From Flavobacterium sp. A45 (lineage in GTDB: Bacteria > Bacteroidota > Bacteroidia > Flavobacteriales > Flavobacteriaceae): 34,909 nucleotides of DNA. The notes beneath the pieces were generated by a model. It saw only the letters and a program-made list of their open reading frames with translations. It did no database searches and had not been told where the DNA came from. The stretch is taken from positions 1 to 34,909 of the forward strand of contig NZ_MUNX01000046.1 in NCBI RefSeq assembly GCF_002001005.1, written 5' to 3'. Below, in pieces: positions 16,472 to 24,693 of this stretch. Position numbers and translations under genes: made by a program. The stretch's first letter is position 1, and each line of letters begins with the position of its first letter.

Positions 16472-18388
16472 ATGAATACAATTGCGGAAAATATAGCTGA
16501 TTTTTTAAAAGAATACCCCCCATTCGACAACTTGACTTTTCAAGAACTATCAGCCATAGCTACAAGTATTCGGGTTTTGAATCTGGAAAAAAACGAAACG
16601 TTATTCCAAATAAATGACAAACTACACGATTGTTTCTATGTGGTTGCCTCTGGTATAATTCATTTATCCGTTATTGCAGATGCCGAAGAAACTTTGCTAA
16701 ATAAATGCCATGCAGGTGATGTCTTAGGTTTGAGACCTTTTTTTGCCAAAAACAATTACATGATGACGGCAAAAGCCCGTGAAGAGAGTATTATTTATGC
16801 CATTCCAATTATCACTTTTAGACCTTTTGTTGCCAATAATCCGGATGTACTGAATTTTCTTTTGGAAAGTTTTGCTACCAATACCTGGAATCCAAAGGAA
16901 AAAGAAAATTTGAGAGGTAAATTGGCAAATGATAATATGGTTTATATTGACCAAAAGTCTGAAATGCAGTATTTTCAGTCACTGACATATAATAGAGTAC
17001 CACTAACCGCAACTACCAATGACATTGCCAAAGATGTTGCCTTACGAATGACTGAAAATAGTTCCACCAGCGTAGTGATTTGTGAAAATCAATTACCTAT
17101 TGGAATAGTCACGCACACGGACATGTGTTCCAAAATTGCCACAGGACTGTTCCCCCTGACCGTTACCATGAAAGCCATTATGTCATCTCCAGTTGTAACT
17201 GTTGTAGAAAATGTTTCTTTGGCAGAAGCGCAACTTTTGATGCTAAAAAATAATGTAACCCATTTATGTGTCACTCTGGACGGAACAGATAAATCCCAAG
17301 TGAAAGGAATGATTTCTGAGCATGATTTGATTATTGCCCAAGCCAATAATCCGGGTGTATTAATCAAAGAAATCAAAAGAACTTCCAATGCTAAGGAATT
17401 AAAACATCTAAGGGACAGATTGACCGAATTAATTCAAAATTCAATCCATAAAAATATTCCGCTTTCCAATATCAATAATATTGCAAGCGAAATAAATTCA
17501 GCAATATTAAAACGTGCCGTGGAGTTATCTATTTTAGATCTCGGCTCCCCTCCTGCGCGATTTGCATGGTTAAGTATTGGAAGTCAAGGCAGAAAAGAGC
17601 AATTATTATTGACAGATCAAGACAGTATATTGATATTTGAAGATGTAGCTCCTGACAAATATAGAGATGTAAGGGATTATTTCTTGAAATTAGGAAAAAG
17701 AACAACTACAACACTTGAAAGAGTCGGTTATGAATTATGTCCAAATGGGCACATGGCTAGCAATATTCTTTGGTGTAAATCATTGACAGACTGGACTAAA
17801 CAATATGATAGCTGGATGAATACTCCAGGAGAAAACAGCAACGACCTAAGCAGTATTTTCTTTGATTTGGAACTTGTTTTTGGAGAAAAAAAGATATTTG
17901 AAACGATAGAAAATGTCATTCTAAAAGATTTAGATCACAACACATTATTTTTTGATTTTCTAGGTAATGATGCTTTAAGAAAAAATTCTCCTCTTACTTT
18001 TTTCAAAAAATTTGTAGTAGAAGAAGATGAACCGCATAAAGATAAATTTGATATAAAAACCAGAGCCTTAATGCCGCTTATTGACGGAGCAAGACTATTT
18101 GCACTGCATTTTAAGATTAAAGGATTAAACAACACCTACCTTCGATTTAAACAATTAGCCATTATTGACACCAAAAACTCAGATATTTATCTAAATTGCG
18201 CTGAAGCCTTTTTGATTTTATCAAAATTTAGAGTCAATGAAGGTCTAAAAAATGAAAATTCAGGACAATTTATAAACCTGAGCGAACTAACAAAATTAGA
18301 TAAAGAAAAATTAAAGAATGCCTTAGCCCCAATGAGAGAATTAGAAGAATTAATTAAAAGTAATTTCAAACTAACGCAATTTTCATAA
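16472..18388 (+). CDS. cNMP-binding / CBS / DUF294 putative nucleotidyltransferase
   Basis: A 638-residue multidomain regulator. Residues about 10-130 form a cyclic-nucleotide-binding-like barrel (CHAGDVLGLRPFF in place of the usual GE-loop). Residues about 165-290 hold a pair of CBS domains (TSVVICENQLPIGIVTHTDM; VTHLCVTLDG). About 310-450 is the DUF294 nucleotidyltransferase domain with GSQGRKEQ and DQDSILIFED near 369-388, matching the G-S...D-x-D active site of the GlnD-like fold. The rest is the helical DUF294 C-terminal domain. Relatives are known as putative signal-transduction proteins, often near acetate-metabolism genes. It overlaps the next gene (TAATG). Confidence 0.92.
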   Translation: MNTIAENIADFLKEYPPFDNLTFQELSAIATSIRVLNLEKNETLFQINDKLHDCFYVVASGIIHLSVIADAEETLLNKCHAGDVLGLRPFFAKNNYMMTAKAREESIIYAIPIITFRPFVANNPDVLNFLLESFATNTWNPKEKENLRGKLANDNMVYIDQKSEMQYFQSLTYNRVPLTATTNDIAKDVALRMTENSSTSVVICENQLPIGIVTHTDMCSKIATGLFPLTVTMKAIMSSPVVTVVENVSLAEAQLLMLKNNVTHLCVTLDGTDKSQVKGMISEHDLIIAQANNPGVLIKEIKRTSNAKELKHLRDRLTELIQNSIHKNIPLSNINNIASEINSAILKRAVELSILDLGSPPARFAWLSIGSQGRKEQLLLTDQDSILIFEDVAPDKYRDVRDYFLKLGKRTTTTLERVGYELCPNGHMASNILWCKSLTDWTKQYDSWMNTPGENSNDLSSIFFDLELVFGEKKIFETIENVILKDLDHNTLFFDFLGNDALRKNSPLTFFKKFVVEEDEPHKDKFDIKTRALMPLIDGARLFALHFKIKGLNNTYLRFKQLAIIDTKNSDIYLNCAEAFLILSKFRVNEGLKNENSGQFINLSELTKLDKEKLKNALAPMRELEELIKSNFKLTQFS

Positions 18389-18987
18389 TGATGCTCGATT
18401 GGCTAAAAAATATTAATAAAGAATATCCTGATTTTTGGAAAACTTATCTTTCTAAGTTTGATCATAAATCAAAGCGATATGTCATATTCTCTACTGAAAC
18501 TTCCGGACTAAATCCTGACAAAGATGTTATTTTATCGATTGGCTCTTTTGCCATCGTAAACAACAAAATTCATATCGGAGACAGTTTTGAATCTATTTTA
18601 CTACAATACAAGTATTTTCACGATAATGGCTTATCAAATGAATTTATTTTGGAAAGCAAAATGAAAAAATTGAGTGAACCAGAAGCCATTCATGCTTTTA
18701 TAGATTACATAGGAAATGCAGTTTTAATTGGGCATCATGTTGATTTTGATGTCGATATGATTAATAGCGCACTGATAAGATTGGATTGTGGTCGATTAAA
18801 AAACGAAGCTTTGGATATTGATGTCATGTACAGAAAACTGATGGACATTAACGATAAACAATTTTCTCTTGACGAATTATCAGACATTTTTAAATTACCA
18901 AAAAGCTACCGAAAGTCCCCCTCAGAGGATGCTTACACAATTGCTTTGTTGTTTTTAAAATTGAAAACAAGATTAGGAATTAAATAG
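18388..18987 (+). CDS. DnaQ-fold (DEDD) 3'-5' exonuclease, active site degenerate
   Basis: A 199-residue RNase T/DnaQ-like protein. Motif I is FSTETSGL (34-41), so the first catalytic Asp is Ser35 while Glu37 remains. Motif II is GHHVDFDVDM with Asp121 in place. Motif III is RKSPSEDAYT with Asp181 present, but the His expected five residues earlier is Lys176. Two of five active-site positions therefore look replaced, suggesting weak or no nuclease activity. The ATG overlaps the stop of the DUF294 gene (TAATG), so the pair is translationally coupled; the same pairing is common in other bacteria. Confidence 0.88.
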   Translation: MMLDWLKNINKEYPDFWKTYLSKFDHKSKRYVIFSTETSGLNPDKDVILSIGSFAIVNNKIHIGDSFESILLQYKYFHDNGLSNEFILESKMKKLSEPEAIHAFIDYIGNAVLIGHHVDFDVDMINSALIRLDCGRLKNEALDIDVMYRKLMDINDKQFSLDELSDIFKLPKSYRKSPSEDAYTIALLFLKLKTRLGIK

Positions 18988-18998
18988 ACTATCCAGGG

Positions 18999-19490
18999 CT
19001 ATTTGCACAATGTAATTATTTTTTGAAATCGCCCATGATTAGTAATGGAAACTGGACTAATTGTATTTGACGTGGTATCTAAAATATACGGAATCCCATT
19101 CTCTTTTTTTATATTTTCTAAAGAATTCAAAGATTTTATTTTATTAAAATAAATAATTTCTGAAACAGCAATTGAATAAATATAAGAATTTTCTATAAAA
19201 GTTTGGGTGTAAAAAATATAACCATCAATTGAAACAGTTCCGAAAATTTCATCCTGATAATAACATCGTAATCGAGCCGGAAAATAACCGTTGATTCCGG
19301 TTTCTCTGTTGTAAATTTTATAAGCCGCTTCTTTTCTACTCCATAAATTCCAGACCATAAGTTCTGGATTTGAGTTATTCAGAATCAAGTTTTGTTCCTG
19401 TTTTGTAAAAATTTTCTCTAAAAAACCTTTCCTTCTCCAATTGCTTTCTTTTCTGGCTATGTCAAGATCAATGATATCATTTCCTATCAT
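18999..19490 (-). CDS. 4'-phosphopantetheinyl transferase superfamily protein
   Basis: Transfers phosphopantetheine from CoA to a carrier-protein serine. It is 163 residues. The magnesium-binding motif GNDIIDL is at 3-9 and WSRKEAAYK at 50-58, the two hallmarks of AcpS/Sfp-type enzymes. The start overlaps the stop of the acyl carrier protein gene by 4 nt (ATGA), so its natural target is almost surely that carrier protein. It is the last gene of the seven-gene type III PKS operon and ends 11 nt from the end of the convergent exonuclease gene. Confidence 0.9.
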   Translation of the reverse strand: MIGNDIIDLDIARKESNWRRKGFLEKIFTKQEQNLILNNSNPELMVWNLWSRKEAAYKIYNRETGINGYFPARLRCYYQDEIFGTVSIDGYIFYTQTFIENSYIYSIAVSEIIYFNKIKSLNSLENIKKENGIPYILDTTSNTISPVSITNHGRFQKIITLCK

Positions 19491-19741
19491 CCTTTTAACA
19501 GCTCAGTTTCAATAATGGCGATAGCTTCTTTTACGTTTGTCATCTGTTTCATTGATTCGTTATCGATTATAATATCAAACTTTTCTTCAATATCCAAGAT
19601 CACATCAACCAGATTAGCCGAATTTATTTTTAAATCATTTATAAAATCTGTCTCTTCAGAAATAGATTCAAAAGCTACCTGATCTTGAATATAAGGCTTC
19701 ACTATATTTTTCAATTGTTCGAATGCTTGTTCTCTATTCAT
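19487..19741 (-). CDS. Dedicated acyl carrier protein
   Basis: An 84-residue acidic four-helix carrier protein. The phosphopantetheine site is S41 in DLKINSANLVDVI (the usual D-S-L is N-S-A here), followed by the acidic recognition helix DIEEKFDI. The altered residue before and after the serine sets it apart from the housekeeping AcpP. Position between the ketoacyl synthase (38 nt upstream) and the phosphopantetheinyl transferase (4-nt overlap) shows it carries chains for this operon. Confidence 0.92.
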   Translation of the reverse strand: MNREQAFEQLKNIVKPYIQDQVAFESISEETDFINDLKINSANLVDVILDIEEKFDIIIDNESMKQMTNVKEAIAIIETELLKG

Positions 19742-19779
19742 AAAATTATCCTTTTAGTAACTATTTAACATTAAGACCA

Positions 19780-21054
19780 CTAATATATTATTTTTTTAAA
19801 AGCTACGCATCCGTTTACATCCCCAAAACCAAAACTGGCCTTTAGAATGATATTTAAATCGGTTTCAATCAATTTTACTGGAATTCTGGAAGAATCGACT
19901 ATTGCCTCAATTTCGGGATGCAGATCTTCACAATTACGATTCGGAAATACAAATCCCTGATACAGTTGAAAAACAGTGGCTATGCATTCAATACTTCCAG
20001 CCGCTGATAAACAATGTCCCACGGTCGATTTCAATGAATTTACATAAGGAAAATCAATTCCTTTACGGCCTAAAGCCGTACTCCAATTCAAAATTTCTAA
20101 ACCATCCTTCGTAGTTGCTGTAAGATGACCATTAACAGCATCAACATCATGCCCTGTAATTCCTGCATTTGTCATCGCACTTTGAATACAATTTTGAACA
20201 GCCACAGGATTTGGCGCAGTTAATGTTCCCAATCCTCTTTGTCCGCCAGAATTTAAGGCCCCTCCTAATACTTCGGCATATATTCTTGCTCCACGTGCCA
20301 AAGCAGTTTCTAGATCTTCTAAAACCAAAGCCCCTGCTCCACTACCAGGAACGAATCCCGATGCACTGGCTGACATTGGTCTTGATCCTGTTTCAGGCGA
20401 TTGATTGTGTTTATAAGTACAGACCCGCATTGCATCAAAGCCTCCCCAAATATAAGGTCCCGAATCACTTGTACTTCCTGCTAAAATACGCTTAGCCTGT
20501 CCAGACTGGATGCGTTCGTATCCAAGAATAATGCTTTCAGTTCCAGTAGTACAAGCCGAAGAATTAGATGTAACCCAATTTCCCAAACCCAATTTCCCTC
20601 CTAAATAAGCACTTACACCACTGTTCATTGTTTGAATTACTGAAGTGCTTCCTAAATTCCTGACTTTTAAATCATCAATTTTATAAATACTCTCCCGAAA
20701 TTTATCAATTCCAGAAGTTCCAGAACCAAAAATAGTTCCGCTGTCCCAATCGGGTACATCAAACCGTTCCATTGATAATCCAGCATCTTTCCAGGCATCA
20801 ATTCCTGCAATAACACCATATAGAATTCCTGTTGAACTAAAGTTTCTAAGTTCCAGTTCCGTAAAATACTGTAACGCCAAATCGATTGATACATCAGGCA
20901 TTCCGGCAATTTGACACGAAAATTTCAATCTTTCTAATTCTTCAAAATATCTGATTCCAGAAATCCCATTTTTTATTGCATGCTGAAACGCGTCAAGTCC
21001 TACTCCATTTGGAGCAACCACGCCAAGACCTGTTATAACAACACGATTTTTCAT
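19780..21054 (-). CDS. Beta-ketoacyl-ACP synthase (FabF-like)
   Basis: A 424-residue thiolase-fold condensing enzyme for chain elongation on the operon's carrier protein. The active-site triad is complete: C168 in NSSACTTGTESI, H310 in VNGHLTATTKDG and H347 in LKSTVGHCLSAAG. The C-terminal glycine loop reads FGFGDVNG rather than FGFGGTN. The moderately divergent motifs suggest a secondary-metabolism synthase rather than the housekeeping FabF. Neighbours are a FabZ-like dehydratase and a carrier protein, so it probably makes or adapts the fatty starter for the polyketide synthase. Confidence 0.92.
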   Translation of the reverse strand: MKNRVVITGLGVVAPNGVGLDAFQHAIKNGISGIRYFEELERLKFSCQIAGMPDVSIDLALQYFTELELRNFSSTGILYGVIAGIDAWKDAGLSMERFDVPDWDSGTIFGSGTSGIDKFRESIYKIDDLKVRNLGSTSVIQTMNSGVSAYLGGKLGLGNWVTSNSSACTTGTESIILGYERIQSGQAKRILAGSTSDSGPYIWGGFDAMRVCTYKHNQSPETGSRPMSASASGFVPGSGAGALVLEDLETALARGARIYAEVLGGALNSGGQRGLGTLTAPNPVAVQNCIQSAMTNAGITGHDVDAVNGHLTATTKDGLEILNWSTALGRKGIDFPYVNSLKSTVGHCLSAAGSIECIATVFQLYQGFVFPNRNCEDLHPEIEAIVDSSRIPVKLIETDLNIILKASFGFGDVNGCVAFKKIIY

Positions 21055-21095
21055 TTTTAAATAATAATAAACAAAAATGACTGTATAGTCATTTT

Positions 21096-21533
21096 TTAAT
21101 TTTCCTGCCCTATCATACCTGCAATTATACCACTGCAGACCACATCACCTTTCTCATTCTGCATACTGACTTTACATTTTAACTTTCCAAATCTAAAATA
21201 GATTTTTTCAGAAACTACTATAACTTTTTCGTTTGGATAAACAGGTTTTAAAAAATCAATACCAACTGATGTTAAAGCAATTACTGATATTTTACTAAAC
21301 TCTTCATTCAATAAAAAAATACCCAGACAAACCACACCAATCTGAGCCATAACCTCTGTCAGAATCACTCCCGGCGTTACTGGATTCTCTCTAAAATGAC
21401 CTTTGTAGAAATCCAGATTCTCATCAAAAGTAAACTCTCCTTCCACTCCATCTTCATCTATCCTGATGATTTTATCCACAAACAGAAATGGTTTGGAATA
21501 TGGTAATTTTGAAATTATATCTGTGTTCTCCAT
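21096..21533 (-). CDS. FabZ-like 3-hydroxyacyl-ACP dehydratase
   Basis: A 145-residue hotdog protein. The active-site block is YKGHFRENPVTPGVILTEVM (about 43-62), with H46 and E60 in the FabZ positions; the first block reads LPYSKPFLFVDKI, where FabZ has LPHRYPFLLVD. The natural role is dehydration of 3-hydroxyacyl-ACP, here in the fatty-chain branch of the type III PKS operon. A non-catalytic or thioesterase-like role cannot be ruled out. Gaps are 18 nt to the PKS gene and 41 nt to the ketoacyl synthase gene. Confidence 0.88.
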   Translation of the reverse strand: MENTDIISKLPYSKPFLFVDKIIRIDEDGVEGEFTFDENLDFYKGHFRENPVTPGVILTEVMAQIGVVCLGIFLLNEEFSKISVIALTSVGIDFLKPVYPNEKVIVVSEKIYFRFGKLKCKVSMQNEKGDVVCSGIIAGMIGQEN

Positions 21534-21551
21534 CTTTCAATCAAAATTATT

Positions 21552-22604
21552 CTAAAACTGCAACAACACCCTTTGAGCTGAAAATCCAGGACCAAAACTT
21601 AACATCAAGCCTTTTGATCCTTTTTTTGGATTTTTATCCATAAATCGTTCTAAAACATACAATACGGTAGCACTAGACATATTACCGTATAGTTTTAAAA
21701 CTTCTTTGGTATCATCAATATTTTTTCCATAGCCAGAAAAGAGCTCTTCAACAATTTGAATGATTTTTTTTCCACCTGGATGAAAAATCAAGTGGTCAAT
21801 GTCTGCTATTTTTAAATTATTTTTTTGCAGAAAAGGATGCACAATAGCATCGAAGTGAGAAGCTATTGTCTCTGGGACTTCAATATCCAAAATCATCTGT
21901 AGTCCGGAATTAGTGAGATTAAATCCCATCATATCTATTTTGTTATAAAAATGATACATCTCTTCGTCTAAAATTTCAGGACCTTCCTCATCATCAACTG
22001 AAGAAAGCAAAACACAGGCTGCTCCATCACCAAAAATAGCCGCACTTACAATATTTGCCATTGAAAAATCATCCAATTGAAATGTAGCTGTAGGACTTTC
22101 TACCGCAATAACAGCCGCTTTTTTACCCCGATTAGCTTTGAGAAAATTCTTGGCATATATAATACCCGAAACCCCTGCAGCGCAACCCATTTCAGTAACC
22201 GGCAGCCTTACAATATCCTGCCGCAATTTCAAACTATTGATTAAATAAGCATCCAAAGACGGAATCATGATGCCCGTACAGCTCACTGTAATGATATAAT
22301 CCAAATCCTCTGGCTGCCAATGCGCTTTTTTCAAAGCCTTATCCAAGACTTTTTCTCCCAAATCGATTACTTCCCTGATGTAAATATCATTTTTCTCTTC
22401 AAACGAAGTATTTTCAAAAACGGAAATCGGATCCATTATTGAATACCGTTTATCCACTTCTGCTCCCTCAAATATTTTCTTTACTTTTCGAATAAAACGT
22501 TCTTCTTGACCCTCTAGCCAAATATCCAAGAAAGGAAGAATTTCCTCAGTAGTTCTTGAAAACTTAGGCAATTGCTTGGTAACACATTTTATTTTTACGC
22601 TCAT
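21552..22604 (-). CDS. Type III polyketide synthase (chalcone/stilbene synthase family)
   Basis: Condenses a starter with malonyl-CoA units without a carrier protein of its own, then cyclises the chain. It is 350 residues. The Cys-His-Asn triad of type III PKSs is C141 (VTEMGCAAGV), H275 (IFHPGGKKI) and N308 (LYGNMSSATVL). The N-terminus and the GFGD-like FGDGAACVLL strand fit the bacterial branch. Given the adjacent fatty-chain genes, methyltransferase and flavin monooxygenase, a long-chain alkylresorcinol, alkylpyrone or alkylquinone product is likely. The exact ring cannot be predicted. Confidence 0.95.
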   Translation of the reverse strand: MSVKIKCVTKQLPKFSRTTEEILPFLDIWLEGQEERFIRKVKKIFEGAEVDKRYSIMDPISVFENTSFEEKNDIYIREVIDLGEKVLDKALKKAHWQPEDLDYIITVSCTGIMIPSLDAYLINSLKLRQDIVRLPVTEMGCAAGVSGIIYAKNFLKANRGKKAAVIAVESPTATFQLDDFSMANIVSAAIFGDGAACVLLSSVDDEEGPEILDEEMYHFYNKIDMMGFNLTNSGLQMILDIEVPETIASHFDAIVHPFLQKNNLKIADIDHLIFHPGGKKIIQIVEELFSGYGKNIDDTKEVLKLYGNMSSATVLYVLERFMDKNPKKGSKGLMLSFGPGFSAQRVLLQF

Positions 22605-22650
22605 TTGTTTTGTTTTGGGTCAAATTTTAAATTATAAAAACAACATTCAT

Positions 22651-23364
22651 TTATTTTTCAACAATCCATTGGTAACGAAAAGCCCACTTCCAATTAATAT
22701 TATATTTTTTAAACTTCAAATTTTCTGAAAACGCAACCAATTCATGTTTTTTAAATCCTCTCAAAATAGAAGTCAATCCATCTTTTCTAGACATTTCATT
22801 TAGTCTAAATACAAAACAAAGTGCTTGAAACAATCGATAAGCTACCGTATTTCGGTGCAGATCATTTATAACAAAACCAAGTTTTGAATTTTTATTAAAC
22901 AGTTTAAGTAATTTAATAATATCCTCATTTTTAAAATGATGCAATATCAACGTACACAAAACTATATCATATTTCATCTCACTGAAAGATTCATCAAAAA
23001 CATCTTCACATCTATATGTAATATTTGAATATTTCCTAGACAAATCGGCCGCATAATTTACTGTAAACTTATTAGCATCAATCCCAATCAACTGCAGATT
23101 TAAATTATTCTGAAAACCAAAATCAGCTAATCTCCGTAACATATCGCCATTTCCGCAGCCAACATCAACTATGGTAACCTGATTGGAGGCAGGAACTTTT
23201 TTTAGCAGTTTCGCTGCGCCTCTCAAAGTCAGTTTATTCCCTCCCAAAAGCTGATTTATTTGAGCAATTTTATCCAAAGCCTCCTTCAAGACATCTCCTT
23301 CCATCTGAAAATCGTCCATTATTTCTGAATCGTCTGTTCTATGTTTGGCTTTTATAAACATCAA
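22651..23364 (-). CDS. Class I SAM-dependent methyltransferase
   Basis: 237 residues with the SAM-binding motif I VDVGCGNGD (67-75), an acidic strand-2 end (LIGIDANKF) and motif VLCTLILHHFKNEDI, all of the Rossmann-type class I fold. It lies between the flavin monooxygenase (27-nt gap) and the type III PKS (46-nt gap). By analogy with SrsB of Streptomyces griseus, it could O- or C-methylate the phenolic ring made by the PKS; that is inference from context. Confidence 0.9.
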   Translation of the reverse strand: MMFIKAKHRTDDSEIMDDFQMEGDVLKEALDKIAQINQLLGGNKLTLRGAAKLLKKVPASNQVTIVDVGCGNGDMLRRLADFGFQNNLNLQLIGIDANKFTVNYAADLSRKYSNITYRCEDVFDESFSEMKYDIVLCTLILHHFKNEDIIKLLKLFNKNSKLGFVINDLHRNTVAYRLFQALCFVFRLNEMSRKDGLTSILRGFKKHELVAFSENLKFKKYNINWKWAFRYQWIVEK

Positions 23365-23391
23365 GCTTTTATTTGTCGGCGTTACTTAAAT

Positions 23392-24528
23392 TTACAGCTC
23401 ATCAATATCTATTAACTGTCCGTGAGTCTGCTTTATTATAATTGGCAATAACTTTGGGAATTTAATCATTATTTTCATCAAAATGGTAGATAACTTTTGT
23501 TTTTGCAATATAAATCCTAAAATTCGCCCAATTCTTAATCTTTTCTCAAAGTTTTCCTCCCATTCATTTACATACATTTTCTCAAGTTCATCACGGGTTT
23601 TAATCTTATTTGTATAAAAATCACTGATAAGTTCTGAGACAATTTTGGCACTATGAATCGCCATTGCCATCCCGTTTCCGCACAAAGGATGGATTAAACC
23701 TGCTGTATCACCAATCATCAAAATATGATTTTCAACCGTTGCCTTTTTACCAAAAGAAACCTGACTAATCGTCAATGGAGCTTCAAAAAGCATTTTACAT
23801 TTATCAAAAATCAATTTCAGATGCGGATTCTTGATTACTATTTGATTTTGATAATCATCTATGCTTTTGTATTTTTTGAAAGATTCATAACTAGCCAAAT
23901 AACAAATATTTATCTTATTATTTTCTACTTTTGAAACACCACAATATCCTCCTTCAAAATTATGAAGCGCTACTAAATTATCAGGAAATTCACCTGAATA
24001 ATGAGCTTTCACGGCCAGCCAATGTGACTTTTTTTGAATAAATTGCCTCTTTAATTCATGATCGATATTGGATCGTTTACCAAAAGCACCGATAACAATT
24101 CTGGAGGTAATAATTCTATTATTCGAAGTTGAAACTGTAAAAATATCGTCTTCAAAAACAACATTTTCTACATTGCCCTGAATAATTTCACACCCGTTCT
24201 CGATAGCTTTTCTAAGTAAAAAAGCATCTAATGTATATCTGCTGACTCCAAATCCGCCAAGAGGCAAATCACAATGAACCATTTTACCATCGGAAGTTGA
24301 GAAATCAAGTTTTGAAATATGAGTAGGTTTTAATTCGGATATATCTATCGAAAGCCAATCCAGATAAGACATAATTTCATTAGAAATATATTCACCACAA
24401 ACTTTATGTTTTGGAAATTCATTTTTTTCTATCACAATAACTTTTAGACCAATTTTGGACAAATGAATAGCCGCGGTTAATCCTGCCAATCCTCCTCCAA
24501 TAATTGCAACCGTCTTAGCTGTATTCAT
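23392..24528 (-). CDS. FAD-dependent monooxygenase/oxidoreductase of the PKS operon
   Basis: First gene of the operon, 378 residues. It has the FAD Rossmann motif AIIGGGLAGLTAA near residue 8-20, a VCGEYIS motif near 43-49 and the second FAD motif MIGDTAGLIHPLCGNGMAMA near 270-290, as in UbiH/geranylgeranyl-reductase-type flavoproteins. By analogy with SrsC it may hydroxylate a phenolic ring to a quinol. I start it at the ATG of MNTAKTV (24526-24528), just before the Rossmann strand; the longer frame to 24579 would begin upstream of the likely promoter. Confidence 0.9.
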   Translation of the reverse strand: MNTAKTVAIIGGGLAGLTAAIHLSKIGLKVIVIEKNEFPKHKVCGEYISNEIMSYLDWLSIDISELKPTHISKLDFSTSDGKMVHCDLPLGGFGVSRYTLDAFLLRKAIENGCEIIQGNVENVVFEDDIFTVSTSNNRIITSRIVIGAFGKRSNIDHELKRQFIQKKSHWLAVKAHYSGEFPDNLVALHNFEGGYCGVSKVENNKINICYLASYESFKKYKSIDDYQNQIVIKNPHLKLIFDKCKMLFEAPLTISQVSFGKKATVENHILMIGDTAGLIHPLCGNGMAMAIHSAKIVSELISDFYTNKIKTRDELEKMYVNEWEENFEKRLRIGRILGFILQKQKLSTILMKIMIKFPKLLPIIIKQTHGQLIDIDEL

Positions 24529-24562
24529 AGAAAAATTAATTTTAAAAGGTTGGTTTTCAAAA

Positions 24563-24594
24563 CAAAGGTGAAAATACATAAATGTAAGCTCAAA
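24563..24594 (-). promoter_or_regulatory. Candidate promoter of the type III PKS operon
   Basis: On the minus strand a -33 TTTG (24594-24591) and a near-consensus -7 CACCTTTG (24570-24563, first base differs from TAnnTTTG) are 20 nt apart. It lies 34 nt before the chosen ATG and is back to back with the dnaX promoter. Confidence 0.35.
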
Positions 24595-24644
24595 TCCGAA
24601 TTCAAATCCATTTTTGAAAGAAAAAATAAAGCCTAAAAAATAAA

Positions 24645-24675
24645 TTGCTTTTTGATTTTTCTAATCCTATATTTG
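24645..24675 (+). promoter_or_regulatory. Candidate promoter of dnaX
   Basis: A -33 TTG (24645-24647) and a consensus -7 box TATATTTG (24668-24675) are separated by 20 nt, the expected Bacteroidota arrangement. It ends 18 nt before the ATG at 24694, which rules against the longer frame that starts at 24652. Confidence 0.6.
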
Positions 24676-24693
24676 CTTTCGAATAAAAAATCT

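Noticed and set aside
20169..20495. Open frame of 108 codons on the plus strand
   Set aside because: It is antisense to the ketoacyl-ACP synthase, which has all catalytic residues intact.
24652..24693. Longer dnaX start at 24652
   Set aside because: It would start upstream of the consensus -7 box at 24668-24675, and the added residues are hydrophobic and unlike any DnaX N-terminus.
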